Shown piece after piece: positions 43,031-51,826 of a stretch of DNA of 64,000 bases. Below the pieces are notes generated by a model. It had not been told where the DNA came from. It saw nothing but the letters and a program-made list of their open reading frames with translations, and searched no databases. The DNA is from CAYMUL01 sp964393605. Lineage in GTDB: Bacteria > Bacteroidota > Ignavibacteria > Ignavibacteriales > Ignavibacteriaceae. The stretch spans positions 30,322 to 94,321 of the forward strand of contig CAYMUL010000012.1 in the NCBI GenBank assembly GCA_964393605.1, read 5' to 3'. Position numbers and translations under genes: made by a program. Numbering within the stretch: the stretch's first letter is position 1; every line of letters begins with the position of its first letter.

Positions 43031-43048
43031 TATAATTGTATTTTGACT

Positions 43049-44422
43049 ATGAAAAAATTTTCTCTCCTTTTTCTCCTCTTAACTATTTATTCCTTACCAC
43101 AAAAAAATTTCCATGTTGATATCGACTACGCCAGATTCGTCTATGACGATTCTTCCGCCTACGTCGAATTTTTTTATGCTTTCTATCCACCGGAGATGAA
43201 AGTTGTGAATGAAAACGGAATCGATGTCGTGCAAGGTTTATTCACAATAAAAGCAACAGATGAAAAAACAGGGGAGCTAATTGTTCAACGGGGTTACAAA
43301 TTTAATTCAGAAGTAGATAAGGTTGACTCAACTTCCGATAACGAGAAAAGTCTTATCGGCAGTCTCGGTTTCCTTCTTCCTTTCGGAAGCTACAAATGTA
43401 TTGTTGGAGGACAAGATGCAAATGATCCTTCTAAAAAAGATTCCGTGGAGTATTTTTTTAATTTAAGCGCACTTCCTTCAGATATGTTTTCATTAAGCGA
43501 CATTCAATTCGCAAGCAATATTAAACAGTCTGAAAATACTTCTTCGGTTTTTTATAAAAACACTTATGAAGTTATTCCGAATCCTTCATCAGTGTACGGA
43601 CAATCGTTGCCGGTGATTTATTATTACGCCGAGTTATATAATCTTACAGTAAAAAAAGAATCAGAATTGTTGCGAGTTGATGCGATACTACTTAACTCGC
43701 AAAACCATGTTGTTAGCAAGAAGAGTAAATTTATCGGTAGAAAAAATTCTTCAATCGTTGAAGCCGGTGCGATGAACATAAATAAATTTCCAACCGGAAC
43801 ATACATTTTTGTTTTGGCTCTTTCAGATACTTCCATAAATTTAACTGCCGCAACTTCAAAAAAGATTTATATCTATAATCCAAATGTGAAGGATACTATT
43901 CAATCCGACTATTCAGACATGAGTTATATTGCATCCGAGTTTGCTTCAATGGGTGAAGCCGAAGTGGAAGAGACTTTTGCGGTTTCAAAATATATCGCAT
44001 CGAAAAAAGAAGTTCAACAATGGCAATCTCTTTCAACTCTTGATGCAAAACGAAAATATCTTTTTGGTTTTTGGTCTGCTAAAGATTTGAATCCCGCAAC
44101 TCCGGAAAATGAATTTAAAAAGGAATATTTCAGGAGAGTAGAAGCTTCAAATAAACAATTCGGAACATTCCAAAAACGTGGCTGGCAAACAGATAGAGGG
44201 CGCATTCTAATCTCTTATGGAGAACCGAGTGAGATTGATAGATTCCCGAATGAACTTAACAAAAAGCCGCATGAAATTTGGACTTACCACAATCTCGAAT
44301 CAGGTGCACTTTTTGTTTTTGCAGATTTATCGGGCTTTGCCGATTACCTCTTGCTTCACTCCACTTTGCGCGGCGAATTGAGAGACGATTCGTGGGAACG
44401 TAAAGTTATAACGGCTAACTAA
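43049..44422 (+). CDS. GWxTD-domain secreted protein
   Basis: About 457 residues. A signal peptide (MKKFSLLFLLLTIYSLPQ) is followed by a beta-rich region, then the C-terminal GWxTD domain (about 370-450) with GWQTDRGRILISYGEP and EIWTYHNLESGALFVFAD. GWxTD proteins are widespread in this phylum and related groups; their function is unknown. I chose ATG at 43049 because a longer frame from 42995 would run through the terminator hairpin. It is 60-70 bases after the receptor operon, so it may rely on read-through or a promoter in the terminator region. Confidence 0.82.
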   Translation: MKKFSLLFLLLTIYSLPQKNFHVDIDYARFVYDDSSAYVEFFYAFYPPEMKVVNENGIDVVQGLFTIKATDEKTGELIVQRGYKFNSEVDKVDSTSDNEKSLIGSLGFLLPFGSYKCIVGGQDANDPSKKDSVEYFFNLSALPSDMFSLSDIQFASNIKQSENTSSVFYKNTYEVIPNPSSVYGQSLPVIYYYAELYNLTVKKESELLRVDAILLNSQNHVVSKKSKFIGRKNSSIVEAGAMNINKFPTGTYIFVLALSDTSINLTAATSKKIYIYNPNVKDTIQSDYSDMSYIASEFASMGEAEVEETFAVSKYIASKKEVQQWQSLSTLDAKRKYLFGFWSAKDLNPATPENEFKKEYFRRVEASNKQFGTFQKRGWQTDRGRILISYGEPSEIDRFPNELNKKPHEIWTYHNLESGALFVFADLSGFADYLLLHSTLRGELRDDSWERKVITAN

Positions 44423-44446
44423 TCGCGGTTTTATTAATCATTAGGT

Positions 44447-45316
44447 TTGAAAAATCAACTTGAATATTTTCTTTTTGCAGGTTTAAGCAAAGTCTTTTGC
44501 TTTGTTGGGCTAAAACGTGCAAGAAAATTTGCTTCCGCCATTGCATTTCTTTTTTTCTATATCATTCCTATCCGAAAAAAAGTTGTTATTCAAAATCTTC
44601 AAATCGCTTTTCCTGAAAAATCGCAACCAGAAATAAATTCACTCGCATATAAAACATATCTCAATCTTTCAATCGTTCTTGTAGAAATTCTTTGCTTCCC
44701 GAATTTTTCTGCGGCGGATTTTATTAATGAGGTAGAAGTTGTGAATGCAAATTTGGTGAATGAAAAATATAAGGAGGGGAATGGTCTTGTGCTTCTTTCT
44801 GCACATTTCGGGAATTGGGAATTAGGAGCAATTGCATTGGGACTCGTGGTCAATCTTTCTTTTTCGATAGTTGCAAAAGCACAGCGCAATCCATTTGTTG
44901 ATAGATGGATGAATAAGTATAGATCACAATTTTCGATGAAGCTTGTCCCGCTTGGAATTTCGATAAGGCAAATTTATCAAGAGCTGAAAGAGAAAAAAAT
45001 TATTGCGCTCGTTGGCGATCAGCGCGGACCTTCCGAAGGCATTCGTGTAAATTTTTTCGGGAAGCCCTCAGCGACTTATCCCGGTCCTGCCGCGCTCGCA
45101 ATTAAATGTAATGCACCAATATTGATGATTGTATCTTCGCGAAGACCTGGCGGAAAATATGTGTTGGAAGTTGTTGAAATTGATTTGAAAAATTTACCCG
45201 AAAAGGAAGAGGATAAAATTATTGAAGTAACTCAACGGCACACTAATTATCTGGAGAAAATGATCGAACAATATCCAGAGCAGTGGTTATGGATGCACAA
45301 AAGGTGGAAATATTAA
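44447..45316 (+). CDS. Lipid A biosynthesis acyltransferase (LpxL/HtrB-like)
   Basis: Inner-membrane acyltransferase that adds a secondary acyl chain to Kdo-lipid A using acyl-ACP. The 289-residue protein has the catalytic H-x4-E motif in LLSAHFGNWELGAIALG (about residue 119), with VAKAQRNPFVDRWMNKYRS and VGDQRGPSEG further on, and a membrane helix at the N-terminus. Start is TTG at 44447. It shares an operon with the waaF-like gene, two bases apart. The presence of this pair supports an LPS-bearing outer membrane. Confidence 0.88.
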   Translation: MKNQLEYFLFAGLSKVFCFVGLKRARKFASAIAFLFFYIIPIRKKVVIQNLQIAFPEKSQPEINSLAYKTYLNLSIVLVEILCFPNFSAADFINEVEVVNANLVNEKYKEGNGLVLLSAHFGNWELGAIALGLVVNLSFSIVAKAQRNPFVDRWMNKYRSQFSMKLVPLGISIRQIYQELKEKKIIALVGDQRGPSEGIRVNFFGKPSATYPGPAALAIKCNAPILMIVSSRRPGGKYVLEVVEIDLKNLPEKEEDKIIEVTQRHTNYLEKMIEQYPEQWLWMHKRWKY

Positions 45317-45317
45317 T

Positions 45318-46337
45318 TTGAAAAAATTTCTTCTCATCCAAACAGCTTTTCCCGGCGATGCGATTTTGACTCTCCCTGCGATTCAAGTGTTGAAGAAAAA
45401 TAATCCTGACGCACAGATTGATGTTGTTTGCATTCCGCAGACAGAAGAAATTTTTCGACACTCCATTTCTGTTTCCGATACTATTATCTTCGACAAAAAG
45501 AAAGCGCATCGCAAGTTTTCTTCTCTAAAAAAATTCGCATCTGAGTTGCGCGGTAATAATTATGATGCCGTTTATTCATTCCATCGTTCTGCAAGAACAG
45601 CATTGCTGGCTTATTTCATCGGTGCTAAAGAAAGCTATGGTTTTGAAACGAGCACGTTAAATTTTCTTTATAAAAATGAAATTCGATACGATTATAAAAA
45701 ACATGAAGTTGAGCGAAACCTTGCACTAGTTTCCGAAGAAAAATTTGAGAAACTGCCTCTGCCACAAATTGAATCATCGAACGAAGTAAAGGAAAGGATT
45801 CAAAATTTTCTTGCAGAAAAAAAATTAAGAAATTTTTTAGCAATTGCACCAGGCTCGGTTTGGGAAACCAAAAAATATCCTGCTGAAAAATTTCAGGAAG
45901 TTGTTAAGTGGTGTTCCGAAAAAAATATCTCTGTTTGTTTGATTGGCAGTAAAAATGAGTTTGAGCTTTGCACAAAAATTCTGGGCGAAACAACTAATGT
46001 TCTCAATTCTGCAGGACTTTTTTCAATTGTCGAAACAGTAGAATTGTTGCGTCATGCTTCGGTGTTGATTACAAACGATAGCGCACCAACGCACATGGCT
46101 ATGGCGGCAAATATTCCGGTACTGACGATTTATTGTTCAACCGTTCCGGAATTTGGTTTTTATCCTTATAACGAAAAAAGTTCGTTCGTATCTTTGCAAG
46201 GCATTTCTTGCAAACCTTGCGGAGTTCACGGTTATGATTACTGCCCGCTCGGTCATTTCAAATGCGGCAATGATTTGCCTTCAAATAAAGTTATTTATGA
46301 ATTGGAAAAGTTATTGAATGATACAGATAGAAACTAA
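45318..46337 (+). CDS. Glycosyltransferase family 9, LPS heptosyltransferase-like (WaaF type)
   Basis: GT-B enzyme adding heptose or a related sugar to the LPS inner core. The N-terminal PGDAILTLPAIQVLKKNNPDAQIDVV is typical; the C-terminal domain has IAPGSVWETKKYPAEKFQEVV and TNDSAPTHMAMAANIPVLTIYCST, and four cysteines near the end (CKPCGVHGYDYCPLGHFKC). The TTG start is fixed by the conserved KKFLLIQTAFPGDA. It is unlike the GT9 at 11403, which carries an extra N-terminal cysteine cluster. It overlaps the next gene by 20 bases. Confidence 0.88.
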   Translation: MKKFLLIQTAFPGDAILTLPAIQVLKKNNPDAQIDVVCIPQTEEIFRHSISVSDTIIFDKKKAHRKFSSLKKFASELRGNNYDAVYSFHRSARTALLAYFIGAKESYGFETSTLNFLYKNEIRYDYKKHEVERNLALVSEEKFEKLPLPQIESSNEVKERIQNFLAEKKLRNFLAIAPGSVWETKKYPAEKFQEVVKWCSEKNISVCLIGSKNEFELCTKILGETTNVLNSAGLFSIVETVELLRHASVLITNDSAPTHMAMAANIPVLTIYCSTVPEFGFYPYNEKSSFVSLQGISCKPCGVHGYDYCPLGHFKCGNDLPSNKVIYELEKLLNDTDRN

Positions 46338-46965
46338 GTTAATATCAATCGAAAAAGAGTTTAATGAAGCGGTGCATTTTGCTCGCGATATGTTCCTTGA
46401 AGGTAGAATTTTTATTTATCCGACCGACACACTTTATGGAATTGGCGGAAATCCTTTTAATGATGAGGTTGTTGAGCGAATACAAAAAATTAAAGGGCGT
46501 AACACCGATAAAAAATTTGTATTTCTTGTCGATAGTCTCGATACTCTTTTGCGTTACGCAGAATTCCCGGTTGAAGAGTACATCGATTTTTTGATAAACA
46601 TCTGGCCAAATCCTCTTACGGCAATAATAAAATTAAAACCGGCAACTGCAGAATTAATTGGACAACCCGATGTTGCTTTCAGAATTCCCGATAATCTCTT
46701 TTGTCAAAAATTATTGAACGAAATAAAAATGCCGTTAATTTCTACGAGTGTTAATCGAACGGGTTTTCCACCTTTATTCGATGCAACTTCTATTTACAAT
46801 GAATTCAGAGATGAAGTTGATGCAGTTTTTTTTGCGAACGGAAATTCTCTTCAAGAAGCTTCTACAATAATTTCTTTGGTCGATGAAGAAATTAAATTAA
46901 TTCGTTCGGGTAAAATTCCTTTTAACGATATCATTCAAAAATATAGAGAAGTCAAACCGGAGTGA
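46318..46965 (+). CDS. L-threonylcarbamoyladenylate synthase (TsaC/Sua5/YrdC family)
   Basis: Makes threonylcarbamoyl-AMP from threonine, bicarbonate and ATP for the universal tRNA modification t6A37. The 215-residue protein has the YrdC-domain core: EGRIFIYPTDTLYGIGGNPF (about 28-47), the lysine-rich KGRNTDKKFVFLV, WPNPLTAIIKL and the SVNRTG loop (about 142). It is the short form, without the Sua5 C-terminal domain. It sits among envelope genes with overlapping starts on both sides, a common arrangement in compact operons. Confidence 0.9.
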   Translation: MIQIETKLISIEKEFNEAVHFARDMFLEGRIFIYPTDTLYGIGGNPFNDEVVERIQKIKGRNTDKKFVFLVDSLDTLLRYAEFPVEEYIDFLINIWPNPLTAIIKLKPATAELIGQPDVAFRIPDNLFCQKLLNEIKMPLISTSVNRTGFPPLFDATSIYNEFRDEVDAVFFANGNSLQEASTIISLVDEEIKLIRSGKIPFNDIIQKYREVKPE

Positions 46966-48833
46966 AAGCAACAAACAAACAGGCGATAAACGGACAAAAA
47001 AAATTGTTCGGGTTATTTACGAAAGAAGATTTTCTTCCTCTCGGAATAATCCTTTCTATCGCATTTATTCTCCGATTACTTTTTGTGTTCGAAACTTTTG
47101 AACACCCCTTTTTCAAGTATCTATTTTCCGATTCAAAAATCTATTTTTCATGGGCAATAAATATTGTTGAAACGAATGATTGGATTGGTAGCGAAGTTTT
47201 TTTTATGGCGCCGGGCTATCCATATTTTTTAGCGATTGTCTTTGCTGTCTTCGGCAAATCAATTTTCCTCGTAAAAATCTTGCAAATAATTTTCAGTTGT
47301 TTGACGGTAGCGCTGATTTACCTATCGGGGAAAGAACTTGGCGAAAAGGCAATTGCAATTTTAGCCGCATCATTGGCGGCTATCTACGCACCGTTTATTT
47401 TTTATAGCGGCTCAATCTTGTCTGAAACGCTTCAGCTGTTTTTCATTTCATTATTTTTATTTCTGATCTTGAAGCAGAATTCTTTTTCAAATACAAAAAA
47501 TATTTTTTTGGTTGGGATTGCATTGGGCTTCGCGGCAATCTTCCGGGGAAATGTTCTGATTTTTATACTGCCAATAATATTGTGGTTATATTTTCAGAAA
47601 GAGAAGTTTGAATTTGTAAAACAGAATTTTATGAAAGCTGTTGTAGTTTTAATTATCGGAACTGCATTGCCAATTCTTCCGATAACTCTCAGGAATATTT
47701 CAGTCTCTGAAGATTTTGTTTTGCTCACATCAAACGGCGGAATAAATTTTTATCTCGGCAACAATGAAAATGCACTCGGGATTTTTTCCGCACCGCAAAA
47801 TTTTGATCTTTATGCAGACTTGAGCGGAAAGAATTTTGCCGAACAAGTATCCGGCAAAAATCTTACTTCCGCAGAAGCGTCATCATTTTGGATGAAACAA
47901 GGGTGGGGATACATCATCGCCAATCCGGTCGATGCATTTTTGCTAACTGTAAAAAAGTTATTTTTATTTTTTGATGAAAGTGAGAATCCGCAATCAACAG
48001 TGATGGATATTGAGTTTGCACGCGACAATACTTCCAACACGCTCAAACTTCCGTTACTCAATTTCTATTTAATTTTTCTTCTCGCTTTCGTCGGGTTATT
48101 TTTCTTATTGAAAAAAAATGCGAAATATTCTCTGTTGTTCTTTTTAGCTCTCGCGTACACGGTGAGTATTATAATCTTTTTTGTGAATGGAAGATTCCGG
48201 CTTGGCGTTACGCCGATTATGATTTTACTTGCCGCAAGCGGAACTTTCGCGTTGATTTCTGTTATCAAAGAAAATGAATTGAAAAAATTAATTCAACCCG
48301 TAGTTGCATTCTTTACATTCACATTTCTCGGTGCATTTTTCGTACAGCATTTTCAATTCTCGCCTTATGATGCTTACGCAAGTTTGGGGAATATTTATTT
48401 TGAAAATCAAGAATACGATAAGGCAATTGAAACTTATAAAACATCATTAACGATGAAAGAAGATTATAATACTCTGGTTGCCATGGGCAATGCGTACGCA
48501 CTGAAGAAGCAGTTCAGAGAGGCGATGGAATATTATCAGAAAGCAGTCCGCATGAAACCCGGTTTACCACTCGCGCATTTTAATATCGGATTGCTCTACT
48601 CTCAAACCGGTTCTCTCAAACAAGCGTTGAATGCATACAATAACGCTATCAAAGCCGATTCCACATTTGCCGATGCGTATCGCAATGTTGGCATTCTTTA
48701 TTATATGGAAAATAATTATTCCGAATCGCTGAAATATTTTCAAAAATATCTTGAACTTTCCAATGATGATGCGGCAAAGAAGTCTGTGTTGCAGGACGTT
48801 GAAAATCTTAAACGGATGTTGCAACAAAAATGA
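46962..48833 (+). CDS. Membrane glycosyltransferase (GT39/PMT-like) with C-terminal TPRs
   Basis: A 623-residue protein with a GT-C-type membrane part (about 10-12 helices, residues 25-460) and a C-terminal array of three or more TPR units (from about residue 475: ASLGNIYFENQEYDKAIETY, NAYALKKQFREAMEYYQKAV, NIGLLYSQTGSLKQALNAY, NVGILYYMENNYSESLKYFQKYLEL). Early FSDSKIYFSWA carries the acidic residue expected in the first GT-C loop, followed by APGYPYFLAI. Such enzymes use polyprenyl-phosphate sugars, which the DPM-type gene at 15177 could supply. GTG start overlaps the previous stop. Acceptor unknown. Confidence 0.8.
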   Translation: MKATNKQAINGQKKLFGLFTKEDFLPLGIILSIAFILRLLFVFETFEHPFFKYLFSDSKIYFSWAINIVETNDWIGSEVFFMAPGYPYFLAIVFAVFGKSIFLVKILQIIFSCLTVALIYLSGKELGEKAIAILAASLAAIYAPFIFYSGSILSETLQLFFISLFLFLILKQNSFSNTKNIFLVGIALGFAAIFRGNVLIFILPIILWLYFQKEKFEFVKQNFMKAVVVLIIGTALPILPITLRNISVSEDFVLLTSNGGINFYLGNNENALGIFSAPQNFDLYADLSGKNFAEQVSGKNLTSAEASSFWMKQGWGYIIANPVDAFLLTVKKLFLFFDESENPQSTVMDIEFARDNTSNTLKLPLLNFYLIFLLAFVGLFFLLKKNAKYSLLFFLALAYTVSIIIFFVNGRFRLGVTPIMILLAASGTFALISVIKENELKKLIQPVVAFFTFTFLGAFFVQHFQFSPYDAYASLGNIYFENQEYDKAIETYKTSLTMKEDYNTLVAMGNAYALKKQFREAMEYYQKAVRMKPGLPLAHFNIGLLYSQTGSLKQALNAYNNAIKADSTFADAYRNVGILYYMENNYSESLKYFQKYLELSNDDAAKKSVLQDVENLKRMLQQK

Positions 48834-49666
48834 AACAAAAGTTAATTGATTTTTTTCTTCGCGTAAGATTCTCGACCGTGTTTCTTGGCGAGCGTTCTGA
48901 TTCGTTCATCAAATCGAAACGTTTTAAGTTCGTAACTGTAATATCAAGTTTATTAATTTACACAATGCTGATTGTTGTTCTAACACTCATATCAATTTTG
49001 TACACACCTTTGAATAGGTTATTCATAACGGAAAATATTCGTCTTTCAAGCGGTGAAGTTGAAACGATGACTAAATTGAACGACCGCGTAAATTCTTTGT
49101 TGCGAGAAGTTGAATCGCTCAAGGAATTGAACCAAAATTTACGGAATGCAATCTTACTCGGCGATTCAACACTACTCAAGAATTTTTCTTTACCTAAAAA
49201 AGAAAATCAGGTTGAAGGAAACGTTACTAAAATTTTTTCCAAATATTTTTTGGGAGAGAATAAAAATGATTCACTCAACATTACGCATGAACTATTAAGT
49301 ATTAAAAAGCCGATTAAAAAAGCATTTGTCTCAAGAGGATTTATACCGGAGACTGGGCACTTCGGAGTTGATTTTTCAGCTAAAGTCGGAACGCCGATTT
49401 CCGCTGTTGCAAACGGCTATGTGGTCTTTGCAGATTTCACGATTGATGATGGATTCATGATCATTATTTCTCATCCCGATCAATTTATCAGCGTGTATAA
49501 ACATTGTCTCGTTTTATTTAAAAGTGTCAGAGATATTGTGGTACAGGGGGAAATAATCGCATCCACCGGAAATACAGGAAAACTAACTACCGGTCCGCAT
49601 TTGCATTTCGAACTTTGGCAAAACGGAAAAGCGATTGACCCAACAACTTATTTTTGGAATTTTTAA
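48830..49666 (+). CDS. M23 family metallopeptidase (peptidoglycan)
   Basis: A 278-residue membrane-anchored zinc peptidase cleaving peptidoglycan cross-bridges. A membrane helix (about 35-58) and a coiled-coil segment (about 75-115) precede the M23 domain. There GHFGVDFSA holds the His and Asp zinc ligands (near residue 180) and HLHFELW holds the HxH motif (near 258). The start overlaps the TPR gene stop by ATGA and bactofilin follows after 12 bases, a partnership known from cell-shape systems such as Helicobacter CcmA with its M23 peptidases. Confidence 0.88.
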   Translation: MKQKLIDFFLRVRFSTVFLGERSDSFIKSKRFKFVTVISSLLIYTMLIVVLTLISILYTPLNRLFITENIRLSSGEVETMTKLNDRVNSLLREVESLKELNQNLRNAILLGDSTLLKNFSLPKKENQVEGNVTKIFSKYFLGENKNDSLNITHELLSIKKPIKKAFVSRGFIPETGHFGVDFSAKVGTPISAVANGYVVFADFTIDDGFMIIISHPDQFISVYKHCLVLFKSVRDIVVQGEIIASTGNTGKLTTGPHLHFELWQNGKAIDPTTYFWNF

Positions 49667-49678
49667 GGAGAAAAACCA

Positions 49679-50071
49679 ATGTTCAAAAGTGACAAACATA
49701 ATCATGAAGATGATGTAAGCATCATCAGTGCCGGAGTTGAAGTAACCGGCAACATTACTACAAAAGGCAACATCAGAATTGACGGCATTGTTAAAGGGGA
49801 TGTTTTAGCCGAAGGGAATTTAACCGTCGGTGCAACGGGCAACGTTGAAGGAAGTTTGAATGCTAATGCAATCATCATCGGCGGAAAAGTCAACGGAAAA
49901 GTTTCTTCGAAAGATAAACTTACGCTCGAAGCGAAAGCAGAATTAATCGGCGATCTTGTTACAAAAATTTTAGTAGTTGAAGCCGGTGCAAAATTTGATG
50001 GACGTAGCCGGATGCAAAATAAAACTGAACAATCGTTCACGCACTTAAGACTTGGAAACGCAGAAGAATAA
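49679..50071 (+). CDS. Bactofilin
   Basis: A 130-residue polymer-forming cytoskeletal protein. After a short flexible N-terminus come repeated beta-helix turns: ISAGVEVTGNITTKGNIRID, GIVKGDVLAEGNLTVGATGN, VEGSLNANAIIIGGKVNGKV and LTLEAKAELIGDLVTKILVV. Bactofilins assemble filaments without nucleotide and position cell-wall enzymes, fitting the M23 peptidase just upstream. AAGGAG precedes the ATG. The stop lies 20 bases inside the atpZ gene. Confidence 0.93.
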   Translation: MFKSDKHNHEDDVSIISAGVEVTGNITTKGNIRIDGIVKGDVLAEGNLTVGATGNVEGSLNANAIIIGGKVNGKVSSKDKLTLEAKAELIGDLVTKILVVEAGAKFDGRSRMQNKTEQSFTHLRLGNAEE

Positions 50072-50297
50072 AGATTCGATCGGAAAAACTTATAAAGAAG
50101 TTGGACCCTATTTAGGATTGGGTGTTCAACTTGCCGCAACGATTCTGATTATGCTTTACATCGGTTCCTGGTTGGATAAGAAATATGATGCCGGTTCAAC
50201 TTACACTTTAATTTTTGCGATTGCCGGAATTGCTATCGGGCTGTATCAATTGATAAAAACAGTACTGTTCCTCGAAAAAAAATCGAAAACGAAATGA
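50052..50297 (+). CDS. atpZ: F0F1 ATP synthase-associated small membrane protein AtpZ
   Basis: An 81-residue protein with a polar N-terminus and two membrane helices (about 20-38 and 50-68), matching the AtpZ/AtpI family: GPYLGLGVQLAATILIMLYI, GSWLDKKYDA and TLIFAIAGIAIGLYQLIK. AtpZ is placed at the head of many atp operons and assists ion supply or c-ring assembly. The start appears to be TTG at 50052, inside bactofilin. The stop overlaps the next start by ATGA. Confidence 0.82.
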   Translation: METQKNKDSIGKTYKEVGPYLGLGVQLAATILIMLYIGSWLDKKYDAGSTYTLIFAIAGIAIGLYQLIKTVLFLEKKSKTK

Positions 50298-50665
50298 TCA
50301 TCTTCGGAAAGTATCTCAAAAATGCCTTCATTTCATCTTTCGTTTCGACAATTTTGATCTTGACTCTTTCGCAGGTCGGATTTTTGACTCCATTCCATTT
50401 CAAAAATAACATGACTGCGTTTTTGTTAACAACTTCGAACTATCTTTTGGGCATTTTTTTGCTCGAAAACGGAATAAAAAGGAAAGACTCCCATTTTTTA
50501 ATAATTGTTCTCGGCGGAATGGTTTTTCGCCTACTTTTAATGCTTCTTTTAATATTTATATGCATGAATTTATTGATACTTAGCTTTAATTATTTTATTT
50601 TTACAACCTTTATTTTATACAATTATTATTTAATCTTAGAAATCGTCTACCTGGCGAGAAAATAG
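50294..50665 (+). CDS. Small membrane protein in AtpI position
   Basis: A 123-residue protein with four predicted membrane helices (about 12-30, 40-58, 66-90 and 95-118). Its place between atpZ and atpB is that of AtpI, the c-ring assembly factor, but sequence similarity is not obvious, so the name is only positional. ATG at 50294 overlaps the atpZ stop. AT-rich coding sequence with unusually many Leu, Ile and Phe codons at the end. Confidence 0.55.
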   Translation: MIIFGKYLKNAFISSFVSTILILTLSQVGFLTPFHFKNNMTAFLLTTSNYLLGIFLLENGIKRKDSHFLIIVLGGMVFRLLLMLLLIFICMNLLILSFNYFIFTTFILYNYYLILEIVYLARK

Positions 50666-50686
50666 AAATCACTTAACTTAAATTTA

Positions 50687-51523
50687 ATGAGCGATACAAC
50701 TTTAACGGCATTGACAGACAGCGTAAAACACTCCGGCGGCGAAGATACCGGTTGGATTATGCACCACATCATGGATGGAGACTATCTTGACTTCACACCG
50801 TTTTTCAAGATTCAACTTCCGCACTTTGAACTTTTCGGATTGGATCTTTCCATCTCAAGGCACGTCTTCTTTATGTGGTTTGCTTCGCTTCTCTTAATTT
50901 TTATCATGATGAAAGTTTCCAAAAGCTACAAAAAAAGTCTTGTTCCTTCAGGCGTTTCTAATTTCTTTGAAGTACTAATTGTTTTTGTGCGCGATGAAGT
51001 TGTCGTTCCAACTATCGGCAAAGGGTCCGAGAAATTTTTACCGTATTTGCTCACAGCATTTTTCTTCATTCTATTTTGTAATTTTTTAGGATTGATTCCA
51101 TTCTCCGCAACTGTTACAAGCAATATCACAGTTACCGCAACGCTTGCTACATTTTCTTTTATTATGATTCAATGGGGTGGAATTAGAAAGAATGGTTTGT
51201 TCGGATATTTCAAAGGATTAATTCCTCACGGTGTTCCTGTATTTCTTTTACCGATTATGTTAGTTGTGGAGTTGCTCGGATTATTTACAAAACCATTTGC
51301 ATTGGCAATTCGTCTTTTTGCTAACATGACTGCAGGACACATCGTAATCTTCGCACTTATAAGTTTGATATTTGTCATGAAATCATACGCCATAATTCCG
51401 GTTTCAATCGGGATGGCACTGTTCATTTATTTTTTAGAAATTTTAGTCGCTTTATTACAAGCATATATTTTTACAATGCTGTCATCTCTATTTATTGGAA
51501 TGGCAGTACATCAAGATCATTAA
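50687..51523 (+). CDS. atpB: ATP synthase F0 subunit a
   Basis: Membrane subunit that forms the proton channel facing the c-ring. The 278-residue protein has five to six helices; the functional arginine lies in PFALAIRLFANMTAGHIVI (about residues 204-222), with ILVALLQAYIFTMLSSLFI near the C-terminus. The hydrophilic N-terminus before the first helix is about 60 residues, longer than in E. coli. It begins the core operon a-c-b-delta-alpha-gamma. Confidence 0.95.
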   Translation: MSDTTLTALTDSVKHSGGEDTGWIMHHIMDGDYLDFTPFFKIQLPHFELFGLDLSISRHVFFMWFASLLLIFIMMKVSKSYKKSLVPSGVSNFFEVLIVFVRDEVVVPTIGKGSEKFLPYLLTAFFFILFCNFLGLIPFSATVTSNITVTATLATFSFIMIQWGGIRKNGLFGYFKGLIPHGVPVFLLPIMLVVELLGLFTKPFALAIRLFANMTAGHIVIFALISLIFVMKSYAIIPVSIGMALFIYFLEILVALLQAYIFTMLSSLFIGMAVHQDH

Positions 51524-51551
51524 TTCATTAACATAAACAAAGGAGAATAAA

Positions 51552-51770
51552 ATGGAACTCGCTTCATTAGCTGCCGGAATTGGCGCAGGATTAACAATCA
51601 TCGGAGGCGCATTAGGAATTGGAAAACTTGCCGCATCCGCAATGGAAGCAAGCGGTCGTCAACCTGAAGCTGCCGGTACAATCAGAGTATCAATGATTAT
51701 TGCTGCCGCACTTATCGAAGGTATCGCGCTATTCGCACTCGTTATCTGCTTTAATCTTGCAGGCAAATAA
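51552..51770 (+). CDS. atpE: ATP synthase F0 subunit c
   Basis: Ion-carrying ring subunit, 72 residues, two helices joined by the SGRQPEA loop. The ion-binding carboxylate is the Glu of AALIEGIALFALVI (near residue 57). The Na+-type ligands (Gln in helix 1 and Ser after the Glu) are absent, so the ring is most probably proton-specific. AAAGGAG precedes the ATG. Confidence 0.96.
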   Translation: MELASLAAGIGAGLTIIGGALGIGKLAASAMEASGRQPEAAGTIRVSMIIAAALIEGIALFALVICFNLAGK

Positions 51771-51826
51771 TTTTAGGGTGAATCACTTTATAGATTTTAC
51801 CTTTAACTAAAAATGAAAGCTAAATT

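Noticed and set aside
42995..43048. Longer N-terminus for the GWxTD protein
   Set aside because: It would translate through the terminator hairpin; the signal peptide starts at 43049.
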